A DNA stretch of 64,000 bases from Flavobacterium sp. TR2 (GCF_025252405.1 NZ_CP104307.1:1736001-1800000), one strand, 5' to 3'. Numbered from the stretch's first letter, positions 49,577 through 58,577 are shown. Numbers and translations: made by a program. The notes: generated by a model from the sequence alone, not told the origin.

Positions 49577-50164
49577 ATGGAAATGACATTAAAAACAAAT
49601 GAAGAACAAGTAAGAAAATCAAAATCAGCAAAACTGATTCTGCTTTTCGCAATGGTTAGTATGACCATGATGTTTGCTGGTTTAACAAGTGCATTTGTAG
49701 TAAGTAAATCGAGAGCAGACTGGTTGAAGAATTTTGAGCTTCCTTCAGCTTTCTATTGGAGTACAGCAGTAATTATTGCGTGCAGCGTTACTTTTTACTT
49801 GGCAAAAAAAGCCATTCAAAAAGACAATAGAAGCGCTGTTACAGGATTGCTTCTTGGAACTTTAGCTTTAGGAGTTCTATTTGTGGTATTACAATTCAAA
49901 GGATTTGGACAAATCGTTGCTGAAGGGTATTACTTTACAGGAGAAGGTAGTTCAATTACTACAACTTTTCTTTATGTGGTGACAGTTACACACTTGTTGC
50001 ACTTAGCTGGCGGATTAATTTCACTTTTAATTATAATTTATAATCATTTTAAACAAAAATACAATTCGACTCAAACTCTTGGTATAGAACTAGGTGCGAT
50101 GTATTGGCACTTTTTGGATTTATTATGGGTATATTTATTTTTATTTTTATATTTCTTTAAATAA
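49577..50164 (+). CDS. Cytochrome c oxidase subunit III, short form
   Basis: 195-residue, five-helix heme-copper oxidase subunit III. Motifs: HLLHLAGG in a helix and the C-terminal YWHFLDLLWVYLF, which are typical of the family. It is the first of two subunit III genes in a row. In Bacteroidota such pairs occur together; whether both sit in one oxidase is not known from sequence. Cotranscribed with cyoE; a separate -7 element precedes the second subunit III gene. Confidence 0.9.
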   Translation: MEMTLKTNEEQVRKSKSAKLILLFAMVSMTMMFAGLTSAFVVSKSRADWLKNFELPSAFYWSTAVIIACSVTFYLAKKAIQKDNRSAVTGLLLGTLALGVLFVVLQFKGFGQIVAEGYYFTGEGSSITTTFLYVVTVTHLLHLAGGLISLLIIIYNHFKQKYNSTQTLGIELGAMYWHFLDLLWVYLFLFLYFFK

Positions 50165-50174
50165 GAAAAAAACG

Positions 50175-50182
50175 TAAATTTG
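50175..50182 (+). promoter_or_regulatory. -7 element before the long subunit III gene
   Basis: TAAATTTG (TAnnTTTG), 25 bases before the ATG at 50207, inside the respiratory cluster; suggests an internal promoter. Confidence 0.4.
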
Positions 50183-50206
50183 GGAACTTTTTAACGAATA
50201 TCTTTT

Positions 50207-51190
50207 ATGGGAGCGACAGTTACTACTGCAAACAACGACGAAAAAACTTGGGGAGGCGGTCACAATGAGCCTTTAGGAGCAAGTTATGGTAAAATGATGA
50301 TGTGGTTTTTTATCGTATCAGATGCCTTAACATTCTCTGGATTTCTAGGAGCTTATGGTTTTTCTAGATTTAAATTTATTGAAACATGGCCTTTGGCTGA
50401 TGAAGTGTTCACTCACTTCCCATTTATGCATGGTGTTGCGGCTCCAATGTATTATGTAGCATTAATGACTTTTATTTTGATTTTTTCTTCTGTAACAATG
50501 GTTTTGGCTGTTGATGCAGGACACCAATTGAAAAAGACAAAAGTTGCTATCTATATGTTCTTAACTATTATTGGAGGTTTAATTTTCGTTGGTTCTCAAG
50601 CTTGGGAATGGAAAAACTTCATTAAAGGAGAGTACGGAGCGGTTGAAACTGTTGGAGGTAGCTTGCTTCAATTTGTGGATAAAGATGGTAAAAGAGTAGC
50701 TTTAGCTGATTTTGCTGTTAAATTGCCAGAACAGAGAGAAGCTTTAACAAGAAGCAAATCGACTTGGTTTATGGAAGATGCTCAGACGCTTCCTACTTAC
50801 ACAGTTGCTGAAGTTCAGGCTGGTTTTAAAGCTCACCCTGAAATTTTAATTAGAACAGAAAAACTTACAGATAAAAAGAAAAAGACAATCTTATCAAGAG
50901 AAGAATCTGAAAAACATTTAGCTACTGCTAAATATGTTGTAGAAGGAGCTAACTTGATCAGAAACGAGTACGGTAATAAATTATTTGCTGATTTCTTCTT
51001 CTTCATTACAGGTTTCCACGGATTCCACGTATTCTCTGGAGTAATCATCAATATCATTATTTTCTTTAATGTATTATTAGGTACTTACGAGAAAAGAAGA
51101 AGCTACGAAATGGTAGAAAAAGTTGGATTATACTGGCACTTCGTAGATTTAGTTTGGGTATTTGTATTTACAGTTTTCTACCTAGTTTAA
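50207..51190 (+). CDS. Cytochrome c oxidase subunit III, long form with soluble insertion
   Basis: 327 residues. Helices resembling subunit III flank a hydrophilic segment of about 110 residues (about 142-255) which is rich in Lys/Glu and has no membrane character. After it come the family motifs FFITGFHGFHVFSG and YWHFVDLVWVFVF. The insertion lies after the helix ending SQAWEWKNF, where ordinary subunit III has a short loop. Followed 19 bases later by subunit IV. Subunits I and II are encoded in the distant act-cta operon. Confidence 0.92.
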   Translation: MGATVTTANNDEKTWGGGHNEPLGASYGKMMMWFFIVSDALTFSGFLGAYGFSRFKFIETWPLADEVFTHFPFMHGVAAPMYYVALMTFILIFSSVTMVLAVDAGHQLKKTKVAIYMFLTIIGGLIFVGSQAWEWKNFIKGEYGAVETVGGSLLQFVDKDGKRVALADFAVKLPEQREALTRSKSTWFMEDAQTLPTYTVAEVQAGFKAHPEILIRTEKLTDKKKKTILSREESEKHLATAKYVVEGANLIRNEYGNKLFADFFFFITGFHGFHVFSGVIINIIIFFNVLLGTYEKRRSYEMVEKVGLYWHFVDLVWVFVFTVFYLV

Positions 51191-51208
51191 TTTTAGAATT
51201 TAATTATT

Positions 51209-51559
51209 ATGTCACACGAGCACGTATCAAATACAAAAAGAATCTGGTTTGTTTTCGGATTGCTTTCAGTAGTAACTACAGTTGAGGTTATCTTAGGTAT
51301 CTACAAACCTGCATCATTAGAATTTACTCATTTTATTGGTTTGAATTTGTTAAACTGGATTTTCTATATCCTTACAGTTTTCAAAGCATATTATATTGTA
51401 TGGGCATTTATGCACATGGAAGGTGAAAAAAGCAGCCTTAGATGGTCTGTAGTTTCTCCTGTTATCTTCCTAGTTTTATATTTATTGTTTATTCTGTTGA
51501 CAGAAGGACATTATATTTATGGGGTTTTTAAAGATTCTACTATTAAATGGAATTTTTAA
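51209..51559 (+). CDS. Cytochrome c oxidase subunit IV (prokaryotic type)
   Basis: 116 residues with three membrane helices and a short soluble N-terminus (MSHEHVSNTKRIW). The pattern KAYYIVWAFMHMEGE after the second helix is typical of bacterial caa3/aa3 subunit IV. Small structural subunit of the oxidase. Last gene before a terminator that separates the oxidase subunits from the assembly genes. Confidence 0.9.
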   Translation: MSHEHVSNTKRIWFVFGLLSVVTTVEVILGIYKPASLEFTHFIGLNLLNWIFYILTVFKAYYIVWAFMHMEGEKSSLRWSVVSPVIFLVLYLLFILLTEGHYIYGVFKDSTIKWNF

Positions 51560-51581
51560 CATGATATTAATTCGAAAAGAG

Positions 51582-51605
51582 TCCCGATAACATCGGGATT
51601 TTTTT
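51582..51605 (+). terminator. Terminator after the subunit IV gene
   Basis: 7-bp perfect stem TCCCGAT / ATCGGGA with an AAC loop and T run; the end overlaps the next promoter element. Confidence 0.85.
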
Positions 51606-51612
51606 ATTTTTG
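51605..51612 (+). promoter_or_regulatory. -7 element for the SCO assembly genes
   Basis: TATTTTTG (TAnnTTTG), 27 bases before the ATG at 51639, formed partly by the T run of the preceding terminator. Confidence 0.4.
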
Positions 51613-51638
51613 TACCTCAATAATTCTCCGTTAATATA

Positions 51639-52280
51639 ATGAAAAAAAATATAGTTCTCTTTGTACTTTTTGTATTGCCAATTGTAGCGTATTTGTTTTT
51701 TGCTTCTGGTGTAAATAGTTTTACGACTCTTCCTGTAATAACACCTAAAGTGGCCGATTTTGGGAATTGGAATTCATTAAACGGAAAAAAAATCTCCCTT
51801 GATAAAAAAATTACGGTATTGGGTTTTTCCGGTACAAATATTCTTGAAAACAGAGGCAATTATTTTAATTTAAACGAAAAGATCTATAAACGTTATAATG
51901 GTTTTGAAGATCTTCAGTTTGTAGTGCTGTGTCCGACTGGAACTGAAGCAGAAGCCCAAAAAATTGTTGATGCTTTATCTCCTTTCACAGATGTTAAAAA
52001 CTGGAACTTTGTTTTTGCTTCAAAAGAAGAAATTCAGAAATTTTATGATGGACTGTATTTAAAAGAAAAGCTGAATGATAATCTTGGAACTTCAAATGTT
52101 TATATCATCGATAAAGAGCGTAATCTGAGAGGAAGAAAAGATCCAAAAGAGTATAAGGAAGGATACGATACTTTTCATCCGTCTGAATTGAGCAATGAAA
52201 TGCTGGATGATTTCAAGATTATTCTTTACGAATACCGCGCAGCTTTAAAGAAGAATCATAACGCTACAAAGCAACTTTAA
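51639..52280 (+). CDS. SCO-like thioredoxin-fold protein lacking copper ligands
   Basis: 213 residues: one N-terminal membrane anchor (about 5-25) and a thioredoxin-like domain exposed to the periplasm. It parallels the SCO protein of the next gene (KITVLGFSGTN against KVYVLEFFFTT; VKNWNFVFASKEEI against SSNWNFLTGDRNVI; IDKERNLRGRKD against IDKDGNIRCRKD), but the CxxxC pair and the later His are absent. The only Cys is in FVVLCPTG. It is therefore probably a non-copper-binding paralogue with a scaffolding or regulatory role. Starts 12 bases before the true SCO gene. Confidence 0.75.
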   Translation: MKKNIVLFVLFVLPIVAYLFFASGVNSFTTLPVITPKVADFGNWNSLNGKKISLDKKITVLGFSGTNILENRGNYFNLNEKIYKRYNGFEDLQFVVLCPTGTEAEAQKIVDALSPFTDVKNWNFVFASKEEIQKFYDGLYLKEKLNDNLGTSNVYIIDKERNLRGRKDPKEYKEGYDTFHPSELSNEMLDDFKIILYEYRAALKKNHNATKQL

Positions 52281-52291
52281 TATCATTTATA

Positions 52292-52978
52292 ATGTTTAAG
52301 AACAAATCATATATTGGAATCTCTTTTATCATTTTGATTTTTGGGATTTACGCCATTCCTAAAATTGTTGATCGAGTTAAAAACGGTGACGTTGTAAAAG
52401 GAAATCGTTTGGATAATGTTGGAGCAAAATCTTCAAAAGAAACCAAACTTTTGACAATTGGTCCAGCGCCAAAATTTGAATTGACAAATCAAGACAATGT
52501 AAAGGTTTCAAATGAGACGTATAAAGGGAAAGTATATGTTCTGGAATTCTTCTTTACAACTTGTCCTTCTATCTGCCCAAAGATGAACATGAGTATGTTG
52601 GAGATAGAAAAGACCTTTTTTGGAAATCCAAACTTTGGAATTGTTTCAATTACAATTGATCCAAAACATGATACTCCGCAGGTTTTAAAAGATCATGCAA
52701 AATTGCTTGGTGTAAAATCATCTAATTGGAATTTCTTGACTGGAGACAGAAATGTAATTATGGATTTGTCTAATAAAGGATTTAATCTTTATGCAGGAGA
52801 AAATGATAAGGTGAGCGGAGGTTTTGAGCATTCTGGCCTATTTGCTCTGATAGATAAAGATGGAAACATTCGCTGCAGAAAAGATGAATACGGAAACCCG
52901 AATATTTATTATGATGGTTTAGACAAAAAAGGAGTAAGAGATATTCAAGAAGACATTAAAATTTTATTAGAAGAATAA
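52292..52978 (+). CDS. SCO1/SenC family copper chaperone
   Basis: 228 residues, single N-terminal membrane anchor and a periplasmic thioredoxin fold. Copper ligands are complete: Cys91 and Cys95 (CPSIC) and His180 (FEHSGLF). SCO proteins deliver copper to, or reduce, the CuA site of oxidase subunit II, which is encoded at 13134 in this window. Sits between its ligand-less paralogue and the DUF420 gene; 2 bases separate it from the latter. Confidence 0.95.
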   Translation: MFKNKSYIGISFIILIFGIYAIPKIVDRVKNGDVVKGNRLDNVGAKSSKETKLLTIGPAPKFELTNQDNVKVSNETYKGKVYVLEFFFTTCPSICPKMNMSMLEIEKTFFGNPNFGIVSITIDPKHDTPQVLKDHAKLLGVKSSNWNFLTGDRNVIMDLSNKGFNLYAGENDKVSGGFEHSGLFALIDKDGNIRCRKDEYGNPNIYYDGLDKKGVRDIQEDIKILLEE

Positions 52979-52980
52979 AA

Positions 52981-53523
52981 ATGGAAGATAATACTTTAGA
53001 GAAAAAATTTAGCAAATTCATTGTTGCGGTTTCGATTATAATTCCGGTTGTTGTGGCAATTTTGTTTGGGGTTAAATTAAAAGATTTTGGTATTGCTGTA
53101 GAGCCTTTATCGTTTTTGCCTCCAATTTATGCAACAACAAATGGTATTACAGCAATTGTTTTAGTTTGGGCTGTTTTGGCAATTAAGAAAGGAAATCAAA
53201 AATTGCACGAAAGACTGATGACTTTTGCTATTGCATTGTCGGTTGCGTTTTTGGTTATGTATGTAGCGTATCATATGACTTCAGATTCTACAAAATACGG
53301 AGGAGAAGGGGCAATGCGTTATGTGTATTTCTTCATTCTTATAACGCATATTTTATTGTCAATTGTAATTATTCCGCTTGTATTGATTACGTATGTAAGA
53401 GCGCTTGCAAAACGTTTTGACCGACACAGAAAAATTGCTAAAATCACTTTTCCACTTTGGTTGTATGTTGCCGTTACGGGAGTTATAGTTTACTTAATGA
53501 TTTCTCCATATTATGCACACTAA
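52981..53523 (+). CDS. DUF420 family membrane protein
   Basis: 180 residues with five to six membrane helices and conserved-looking His residues in the membrane (HERLMTFAIALS, YHMTSDSTKYGG, THILLSIV, FDRHRKIAK). DUF420 includes Bacillus YozB/Staphylococcus CtaM, which is required for aa3-type oxidase function, and here too it lies with SCO and oxidase genes. A role in oxidase maturation is therefore likely but inferred. Its end overlaps the next ORF by 11 bases. Confidence 0.88.
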   Translation: MEDNTLEKKFSKFIVAVSIIIPVVVAILFGVKLKDFGIAVEPLSFLPPIYATTNGITAIVLVWAVLAIKKGNQKLHERLMTFAIALSVAFLVMYVAYHMTSDSTKYGGEGAMRYVYFFILITHILLSIVIIPLVLITYVRALAKRFDRHRKIAKITFPLWLYVAVTGVIVYLMISPYYAH

Positions 53524-53773
53524 AAATAAAATCCAAAAAGCAAGCGCCAAGTTTCAAAATATGTTTCTTGGAATTTGTATTTTTTTAATTGGAATTTCAG
53601 CAAATGCTCAATGTGCCATGTGCCGCGCTGCATTATCGGGAGATTCCAATATCAAAAAAGCTGAAGCAGTAAATGACGGAATTGTTTATTTAATGGTTAT
53701 TCCGTATTTACTGGTATTAATAATAGGATATTTGATTTATCGAATGTACTCTAAAAAGAAAAAAGCAGTGTAA
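53513..53773 (+). CDS. Small CxxC membrane protein of the oxidase assembly cluster
   Basis: 86 residues (or 70 if translation begins at the ATG at 53561). A signal-like hydrophobic stretch ends ISANAQ and is followed at once by CAMCRAALSGD, then a helix (about 58-78) and a Lys-rich tail. The CxxC would face the periplasm and the tail the cytoplasm. Similar small proteins are encoded beside SCO and DUF420 genes in other Bacteroidota, as far as I recall. A copper or disulfide role is plausible but not shown. The terminator stem includes its stop codon. Confidence 0.75.
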   Translation: MHTKNKIQKASAKFQNMFLGICIFLIGISANAQCAMCRAALSGDSNIKKAEAVNDGIVYLMVIPYLLVLIIGYLIYRMYSKKKKAV

Positions 53774-53788
53774 TCACACTGCTTTTTT
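53761..53788. terminator. Bidirectional terminator, overlapping a stop codon
   Basis: 8-bp perfect stem AGCAGTGT / ACACTGCT flanked by A and T runs. It covers the last codons and TAA of the CxxC gene and lies at the 3' end of the convergent DUF4403 gene. Confidence 0.85.
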
Positions 53789-55194
53789 TATTTAAGTCCG
53801 TTGACCGAGACATTTACCGTTCCGTTTATTTTGATGAAAGCTATGATGGCCTGATTGGTTAGCTGTATTTTATCAAACTGAATGTCTTCCATTTTTCCGT
53901 TGACAAATACCCCTGGCATAGGCGAATAATTTTTTAGGTATCCTGCCATGCTTTTTTTGCCTTCCTCCAAGTTAGGCTGAATCGAATAGCGACAGCTTTC
54001 TTCCATTTTTCTAAGAATATACCCTTGCGCAAGCCAGTTTGCTGTACGCATCAATTTGCTTTTGGTATCTAAAACGTAATCTAATTTCTCGAAGTAAATT
54101 TCCTTTGTCTGAGCATTATATGAAGGGAAACCATTCAAATAAAGAGTTCCATTTATAGATCCTAAAACGTCTAGTGCAATTACCATTTTGCCGTCTTTAT
54201 GCCAGATTGAAACATTTTTTACAGTTACTTTTTTGCTTCCGGAACCAAATTCCTGACCCGCAAAATTTTTAGTCATAATCTTAGAAGCATCGACATAGCT
54301 TGAAATCGCTGCAATATTGGCAGAAATCTGATTTGGTATTTTGGCTACAGGTTTCAGAACAATTTTGCTGGCGCTATATTTCGATTCAGGCTGTTTGCCA
54401 ACGATAGTTTCCATGTTGCATTTCATGCCCATATCAAGCAGGAACGAGTCGTTTTTAAGTTTAGCGTTTGTAGAATATATTTCGATAGGAACAATGCGAA
54501 GCCAGCTTTCATATGTATCGCTCATTTGAAAAGGAGTGCAGATTTTTTCGACCGCTTGAAGAACATTAGGTTTAAAATCCATTGATTTTTCAATTGCTTC
54601 GTCTATTTTCTTTTCTAGTTTGCTTTTAAAAATAGAAATCGCAGGGTTTATTAAATAAGTAATCGGCATATTTTTGCCAAATATTGTCATGGTTGGGCTC
54701 TCGTTCCAATCCAGAGATTTGAATTCTGTTTTTGTGCTAAGTTTCCAGTTGGTTAAAGCAGTTTCGCTAGAAAGCGTTATAACTCCATTTAGGTTAAACT
54801 CTCTTACATCGTATAATTCTACTCCCAGTTTTTTGGTACCAATTCGATATTTAATATTCGCTTTAAGCGGTAAAACGGTTCTAATTCTTTTATCCAGATT
54901 TGAAGGGTCATTTTGAATTTTGATTGGAGCCTGTTTCCATATTTTCATTTCAATATCATCATCTTCGATATTATTGTCTTCGTAGATCAATCCATTTAAT
55001 AAAGAATTGGTCTGATTTTCAATATCGCTCAATTTGATTGTAATAGGAAGGTTTATAAAGGAAGGGCTGCTGTCATAAATTAACGGACTGGCATCGTCTG
55101 GTTCAGGTTTTAATGTTTCTAATTTTTGAGCCGATGAACAGCCCGATAGTACTGCAAGTACTATAAACATTGAAATAATAGAACTAAGCTTCAT
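53788..55194 (-). CDS. DUF4403 family lipoprotein
   Basis: 468 residues. Lipoprotein signal peptide with lipid Cys19 (AVLSGCSS). The rest is a long strand-rich fold matching what I know of DUF4403: an SPSFINLPITIKLSDIENQTN start, a middle KKIDEAIEK helix, and a C-terminal VNGKMEDIQFDKIQLT region. These proteins have a BPI/SMP-like lipid-binding-tube look, but this is not established. Stand-alone minus-strand gene; the 176-bp gap to the efflux operon must hold both divergent promoters, of which I see no good match. Function unknown. Confidence 0.82.
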   Translation of the reverse strand: MKLSSIISMFIVLAVLSGCSSAQKLETLKPEPDDASPLIYDSSPSFINLPITIKLSDIENQTNSLLNGLIYEDNNIEDDDIEMKIWKQAPIKIQNDPSNLDKRIRTVLPLKANIKYRIGTKKLGVELYDVREFNLNGVITLSSETALTNWKLSTKTEFKSLDWNESPTMTIFGKNMPITYLINPAISIFKSKLEKKIDEAIEKSMDFKPNVLQAVEKICTPFQMSDTYESWLRIVPIEIYSTNAKLKNDSFLLDMGMKCNMETIVGKQPESKYSASKIVLKPVAKIPNQISANIAAISSYVDASKIMTKNFAGQEFGSGSKKVTVKNVSIWHKDGKMVIALDVLGSINGTLYLNGFPSYNAQTKEIYFEKLDYVLDTKSKLMRTANWLAQGYILRKMEESCRYSIQPNLEEGKKSMAGYLKNYSPMPGVFVNGKMEDIQFDKIQLTNQAIIAFIKINGTVNVSVNGLK

Positions 55195-55370
55195 TTAAGA
55201 TGATTTTAAGACGAGGTAAAATTACAAAAACAATCATATTTTATTGAAAAAGTGTAACAATAACTAAAAATTGCAGTCTAATACAAAATAGGTAACATAA
55301 TTATTAACTTTTTATTATCATAAATTACTTAATAATTACGTTATTATTGTCTAAAAAAATTAACAATACC

Positions 55371-56072
55371 ATGATTGAAATCAAAGATTTGCACAAATCC
55401 TATAAGATGGGAAGTTCAGAATTGCACGTATTAAAAGGCATTAATTTTAATATAGAAGAAGGTGAATTAGTTGCGATCATGGGGTCATCTGGTTCAGGTA
55501 AATCGACGCTTCTTAACATTTTGGGAATTCTGGATGAAGCCGATTCTGGAAGTTATATTTTAGATAAAACGCCAATAAAAAAACTAAACGAAACAATTGC
55601 TTCAAAATACCGTAATAAGTTTTTAGGTTTTGTTTTTCAGTCTTTTAATTTAATTAATTACAAAACAGCATTAGACAATGTGGCAATGCCATTGTATTAT
55701 CAAGGTATTAAAAGAAAGGAACGTTACGAAATCGCAATGAAATATTTGGAAAAAGTAGGTTTAGGTTCTCATGTTAACCACTTGCCAAACGAACTTTCTG
55801 GAGGGCAGAAACAGCGTGTGGCTATTGCAAGAGCATTAGCTTCTAATCCGAAGGTTTTGCTTGCCGATGAGCCTACAGGAGCGTTGGATACTAAAACTTC
55901 TTATGAGGTTATGGAACTTATTCAAGGTATTAATGATGAGGGAAAAACAATTTTGATTGTTACACACGAACCTGATATTGCAGCAATGTGCAAAAGAAAT
56001 GTAGTCCTAAAAGATGGATTAATTATCGACGACAAAAAAGTAGAACAAGTTAGAGCTTCGTCTTATGTTTAA
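55371..56072 (+). CDS. MacB/LolD-type ABC transporter ATP-binding protein
   Basis: About 233 residues from ATG 55371 (a TTG at 55347 is less likely). Complete ATPase: Walker A GSSGSGKST 38-46, Q loop FVFQSF near 88, signature LSGGQ 142-146, Walker B VLLADEP 162-168, and H loop THEPD. This is the MacB/LolD/FtsE branch that drives mechanotransmission rather than solute transport. Its stop overlaps the next start by 8 bases. First gene of a six-gene efflux operon. Confidence 0.95.
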   Translation: MIEIKDLHKSYKMGSSELHVLKGINFNIEEGELVAIMGSSGSGKSTLLNILGILDEADSGSYILDKTPIKKLNETIASKYRNKFLGFVFQSFNLINYKTALDNVAMPLYYQGIKRKERYEIAMKYLEKVGLGSHVNHLPNELSGGQKQRVAIARALASNPKVLLADEPTGALDTKTSYEVMELIQGINDEGKTILIVTHEPDIAAMCKRNVVLKDGLIIDDKKVEQVRASSYV

Positions 56073-57309
56073 TATTGAACGCTGGCAGGAAATATTTGAA
56101 GCCATCTCCAAAAATCGTTTAAGAACATTCTTAACTGGAGTTTCTGTGGCTTCCGGAATTTTTATTTTGGTAATCCTGCTTGGGGCAGGTAAAGGTTTGC
56201 AAAACGGAATTGAAAAGCAATTTGAACGTGATGCTGCTGGAATCATTGAGGTTTGGTCTGGAACAACTACTAAAGAATATAAAGGACTAAATCCTGGAAG
56301 ACAAATTCAATTTCGCAATAGCGATTACAATCAATCCGTACAGAAATTTGAAGACAAATTAGACCTGAGAGCGTCGACTAATAATTATTGGGGGCAATCT
56401 TTTTCTTATGGTAAAGAATCTGGAAGTTATCAGTTTAGAGGAGTAAATCCAGATTATGGAGGAATAGAAAATTTAACCATAGTTCAGGGGCGTTATATCA
56501 ATGCCAAAGATTTAGAAAGCAATGCAAAAGTGGCGGTTATCGGGATGAAATTAAAAACCGATATGCTTAAAGATAAAGAGGCGATAGGAGAAGAAATCCT
56601 GATTAACAATATCAACTTCAAAATAGTCGGAGTCTTTACCGATCCGGGTGGAGAGAGAGAAGAGACTCGCGCATATCTGCCATTGACTACGGTTCAGAAA
56701 ACATTTGGTGGGGGCGATAAAATCTCCAATTTGTTTTTTACCTTAAAAAAGACAAGCGATTATGATGAAGCATTGGCTCAGTCAGAAAAGTTTACCCAAG
56801 ATTTAAAAGACTTATTAAAAAGTAAAAATGTAGTAGCTCCTGAAGATGATGGTGGCGTGGGAGTTTATAATTCGGTTAAAGATGCCAAACAGTTTTATGA
56901 CTTAAATTTATACATCAGGCTCTTTTTCTGGTGGGTGGGTATATGTACCATCATAGCCGGAGTGGTTGGTGTGAGTAATATTATGCTTATCATTGTGAAG
57001 GAGCGCACAAAAGAAATCGGGATTAGAAAAGCATTGGGAGCTTCGCCTTTTTCAATTATTACCATGATTCTTCATGAATCGATCTTTATCACGACCATTG
57101 CAGGTTTTGTCGGATTGTTGGCCAGTCTTGCATTATTGGAATTTGTTGGGCCTATGGTTCAGAGTGAATATTTCAGAAATCCTGAAGTAGATTTTAGTGT
57201 AGCTTTAACTACTTTGGTATTACTTGTTTTTGCGGGAGCAATGGCAGGATTTTTTCCAGCCTATAGAGCAGCCAAAATTAAACCTATTGTAGCACTTAGA
57301 GACGAATAA
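56065..57309 (+). CDS. MacB-like ABC permease 1
   Basis: 414 residues in the MacB/FtsX layout: a first helix (about 18-40, FLTGVSVASGIFILVILLGAG), a long periplasmic domain (about 45-285) and three C-terminal helices. The hallmark VVGVSNIMLIIVKERTKEIGIRKALGA marks the cytoplasmic coupling helix. It would form a heterodimer with the next permease, as the two are similar but not identical. Overlaps the ATPase gene by 8 bases. Confidence 0.94.
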   Translation: MFNIERWQEIFEAISKNRLRTFLTGVSVASGIFILVILLGAGKGLQNGIEKQFERDAAGIIEVWSGTTTKEYKGLNPGRQIQFRNSDYNQSVQKFEDKLDLRASTNNYWGQSFSYGKESGSYQFRGVNPDYGGIENLTIVQGRYINAKDLESNAKVAVIGMKLKTDMLKDKEAIGEEILINNINFKIVGVFTDPGGEREETRAYLPLTTVQKTFGGGDKISNLFFTLKKTSDYDEALAQSEKFTQDLKDLLKSKNVVAPEDDGGVGVYNSVKDAKQFYDLNLYIRLFFWWVGICTIIAGVVGVSNIMLIIVKERTKEIGIRKALGASPFSIITMILHESIFITTIAGFVGLLASLALLEFVGPMVQSEYFRNPEVDFSVALTTLVLLVFAGAMAGFFPAYRAAKIKPIVALRDE

Positions 57310-57311
57310 TC

Positions 57312-58577
57312 ATGTTTAAAAAAGATAATTGGGACGAGATTTTACAGGCCTTAACCGCCAATCCTTTCAGGACTATCCTGACGGCTTTTGGTGTTTTTTG
57401 GGGTATTTTTATCTTGGTAATTTTGCTTGCTGCAGGTAATGGCCTAGAAAACGGTATTAAAAAAGGTTTTGATGGAATTGCGACCAACACCATGTTTATG
57501 TGGAGCCAGACTACCTCTAAGGCTTATAAAGGTTTGCCAAAAACAAGACGTTATGACTTTAGAAATAGTGATGTGACAGCTTTAAAAGCCGCATTGCCTG
57601 ATTTATTGTATGTATCTCCGAGAAATCAATTAGGTGATTTTAATGGAACAAATAACGTGGTAAGAGGCACAAAAACTTCTGCTTTTACCATTTATGGAGA
57701 TTATCCAGAACTGATTAAACAGCAGCCGATGGATATCATTAAAGGGAGATTTGTAAACCAGCAGGACATTGAACAAAGAAGAAAAGTCTGTGTAATTGGA
57801 AAAGGAGTTATCAGCGAACTTTATGGCAAAGAAGAAGAAGCGGTTGGAACTTATATAAAAATTAACAGCATCAATTTTATGGTTGTTGGCGTTTATAAAT
57901 CTAAACAGCAGGGAGGAAACGCAGAACAGGAGCAAAAAAATATTTTTATTCCTTTTACAACTTTTCAGCAGGCCTTTAATTACGGAGATAAAGTGGGATG
58001 GATGGCGCTTACCGCAAAAGATGAAACTTCTATAACCGATTTGAAGCCAAAAATTCTAGAGATCATAAAATCATTGCATTCTATAAACCCGACAGATGAT
58101 AGAGCGGTTGGAAATTTTGACTTGTACGAGCAATTTAATAAAGTGCAAAGCTTATTTAATATTTTAAAAGTAATTGCGTATTTCGTAGGAACATTGGTTT
58201 TGATTTCGGGCGTAATCGGAATTTCGAATATTATGCTTATTGTGGTTAAAGAACGTACAAAAGAAATCGGAATTAGAAGAGCTTTAGGCGCAACTCCGGG
58301 AGCAATTAGAACGCAAATACTAACTGAGTCTATATTTTTAACAATTATTTCGGGTATGCTCGGAATTGCTGTCGCAACAGGAATCATTGCACTTTTAAAT
58401 ATGGCATTAGATTCTATGCCACCGGGAGAGAATACGATGTTTGCAAATCCGACTGTAGATTTAGGAGTTGTATTCGTTGCATTGGTTATATTGGTCGGAT
58501 CTGGTTTACTCGCCGGATTTATTCCAGCGCAGACAGCAATCAATGTAAAGCCCGTAGATGCATTAAGGACAGAATAA
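57312..58577 (+). CDS. MacB-like ABC permease 2
   Basis: 421 residues, same layout as the previous permease (NPFRTILTAFGVFWGIFILVILL first helix; periplasmic domain; VIGISNIMLIVVKERTKEIGIRRALGA). The paralogous pair starts 2 bases apart from each other. In MacB itself one protein carries ATPase and permease; here they are split and the permease is doubled, as is usual in Bacteroidota. Substrate unknown; antibiotics, lipids or peptides are all possible. Confidence 0.94.
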   Translation: MFKKDNWDEILQALTANPFRTILTAFGVFWGIFILVILLAAGNGLENGIKKGFDGIATNTMFMWSQTTSKAYKGLPKTRRYDFRNSDVTALKAALPDLLYVSPRNQLGDFNGTNNVVRGTKTSAFTIYGDYPELIKQQPMDIIKGRFVNQQDIEQRRKVCVIGKGVISELYGKEEEAVGTYIKINSINFMVVGVYKSKQQGGNAEQEQKNIFIPFTTFQQAFNYGDKVGWMALTAKDETSITDLKPKILEIIKSLHSINPTDDRAVGNFDLYEQFNKVQSLFNILKVIAYFVGTLVLISGVIGISNIMLIVVKERTKEIGIRRALGATPGAIRTQILTESIFLTIISGMLGIAVATGIIALLNMALDSMPPGENTMFANPTVDLGVVFVALVILVGSGLLAGFIPAQTAINVKPVDALRTE

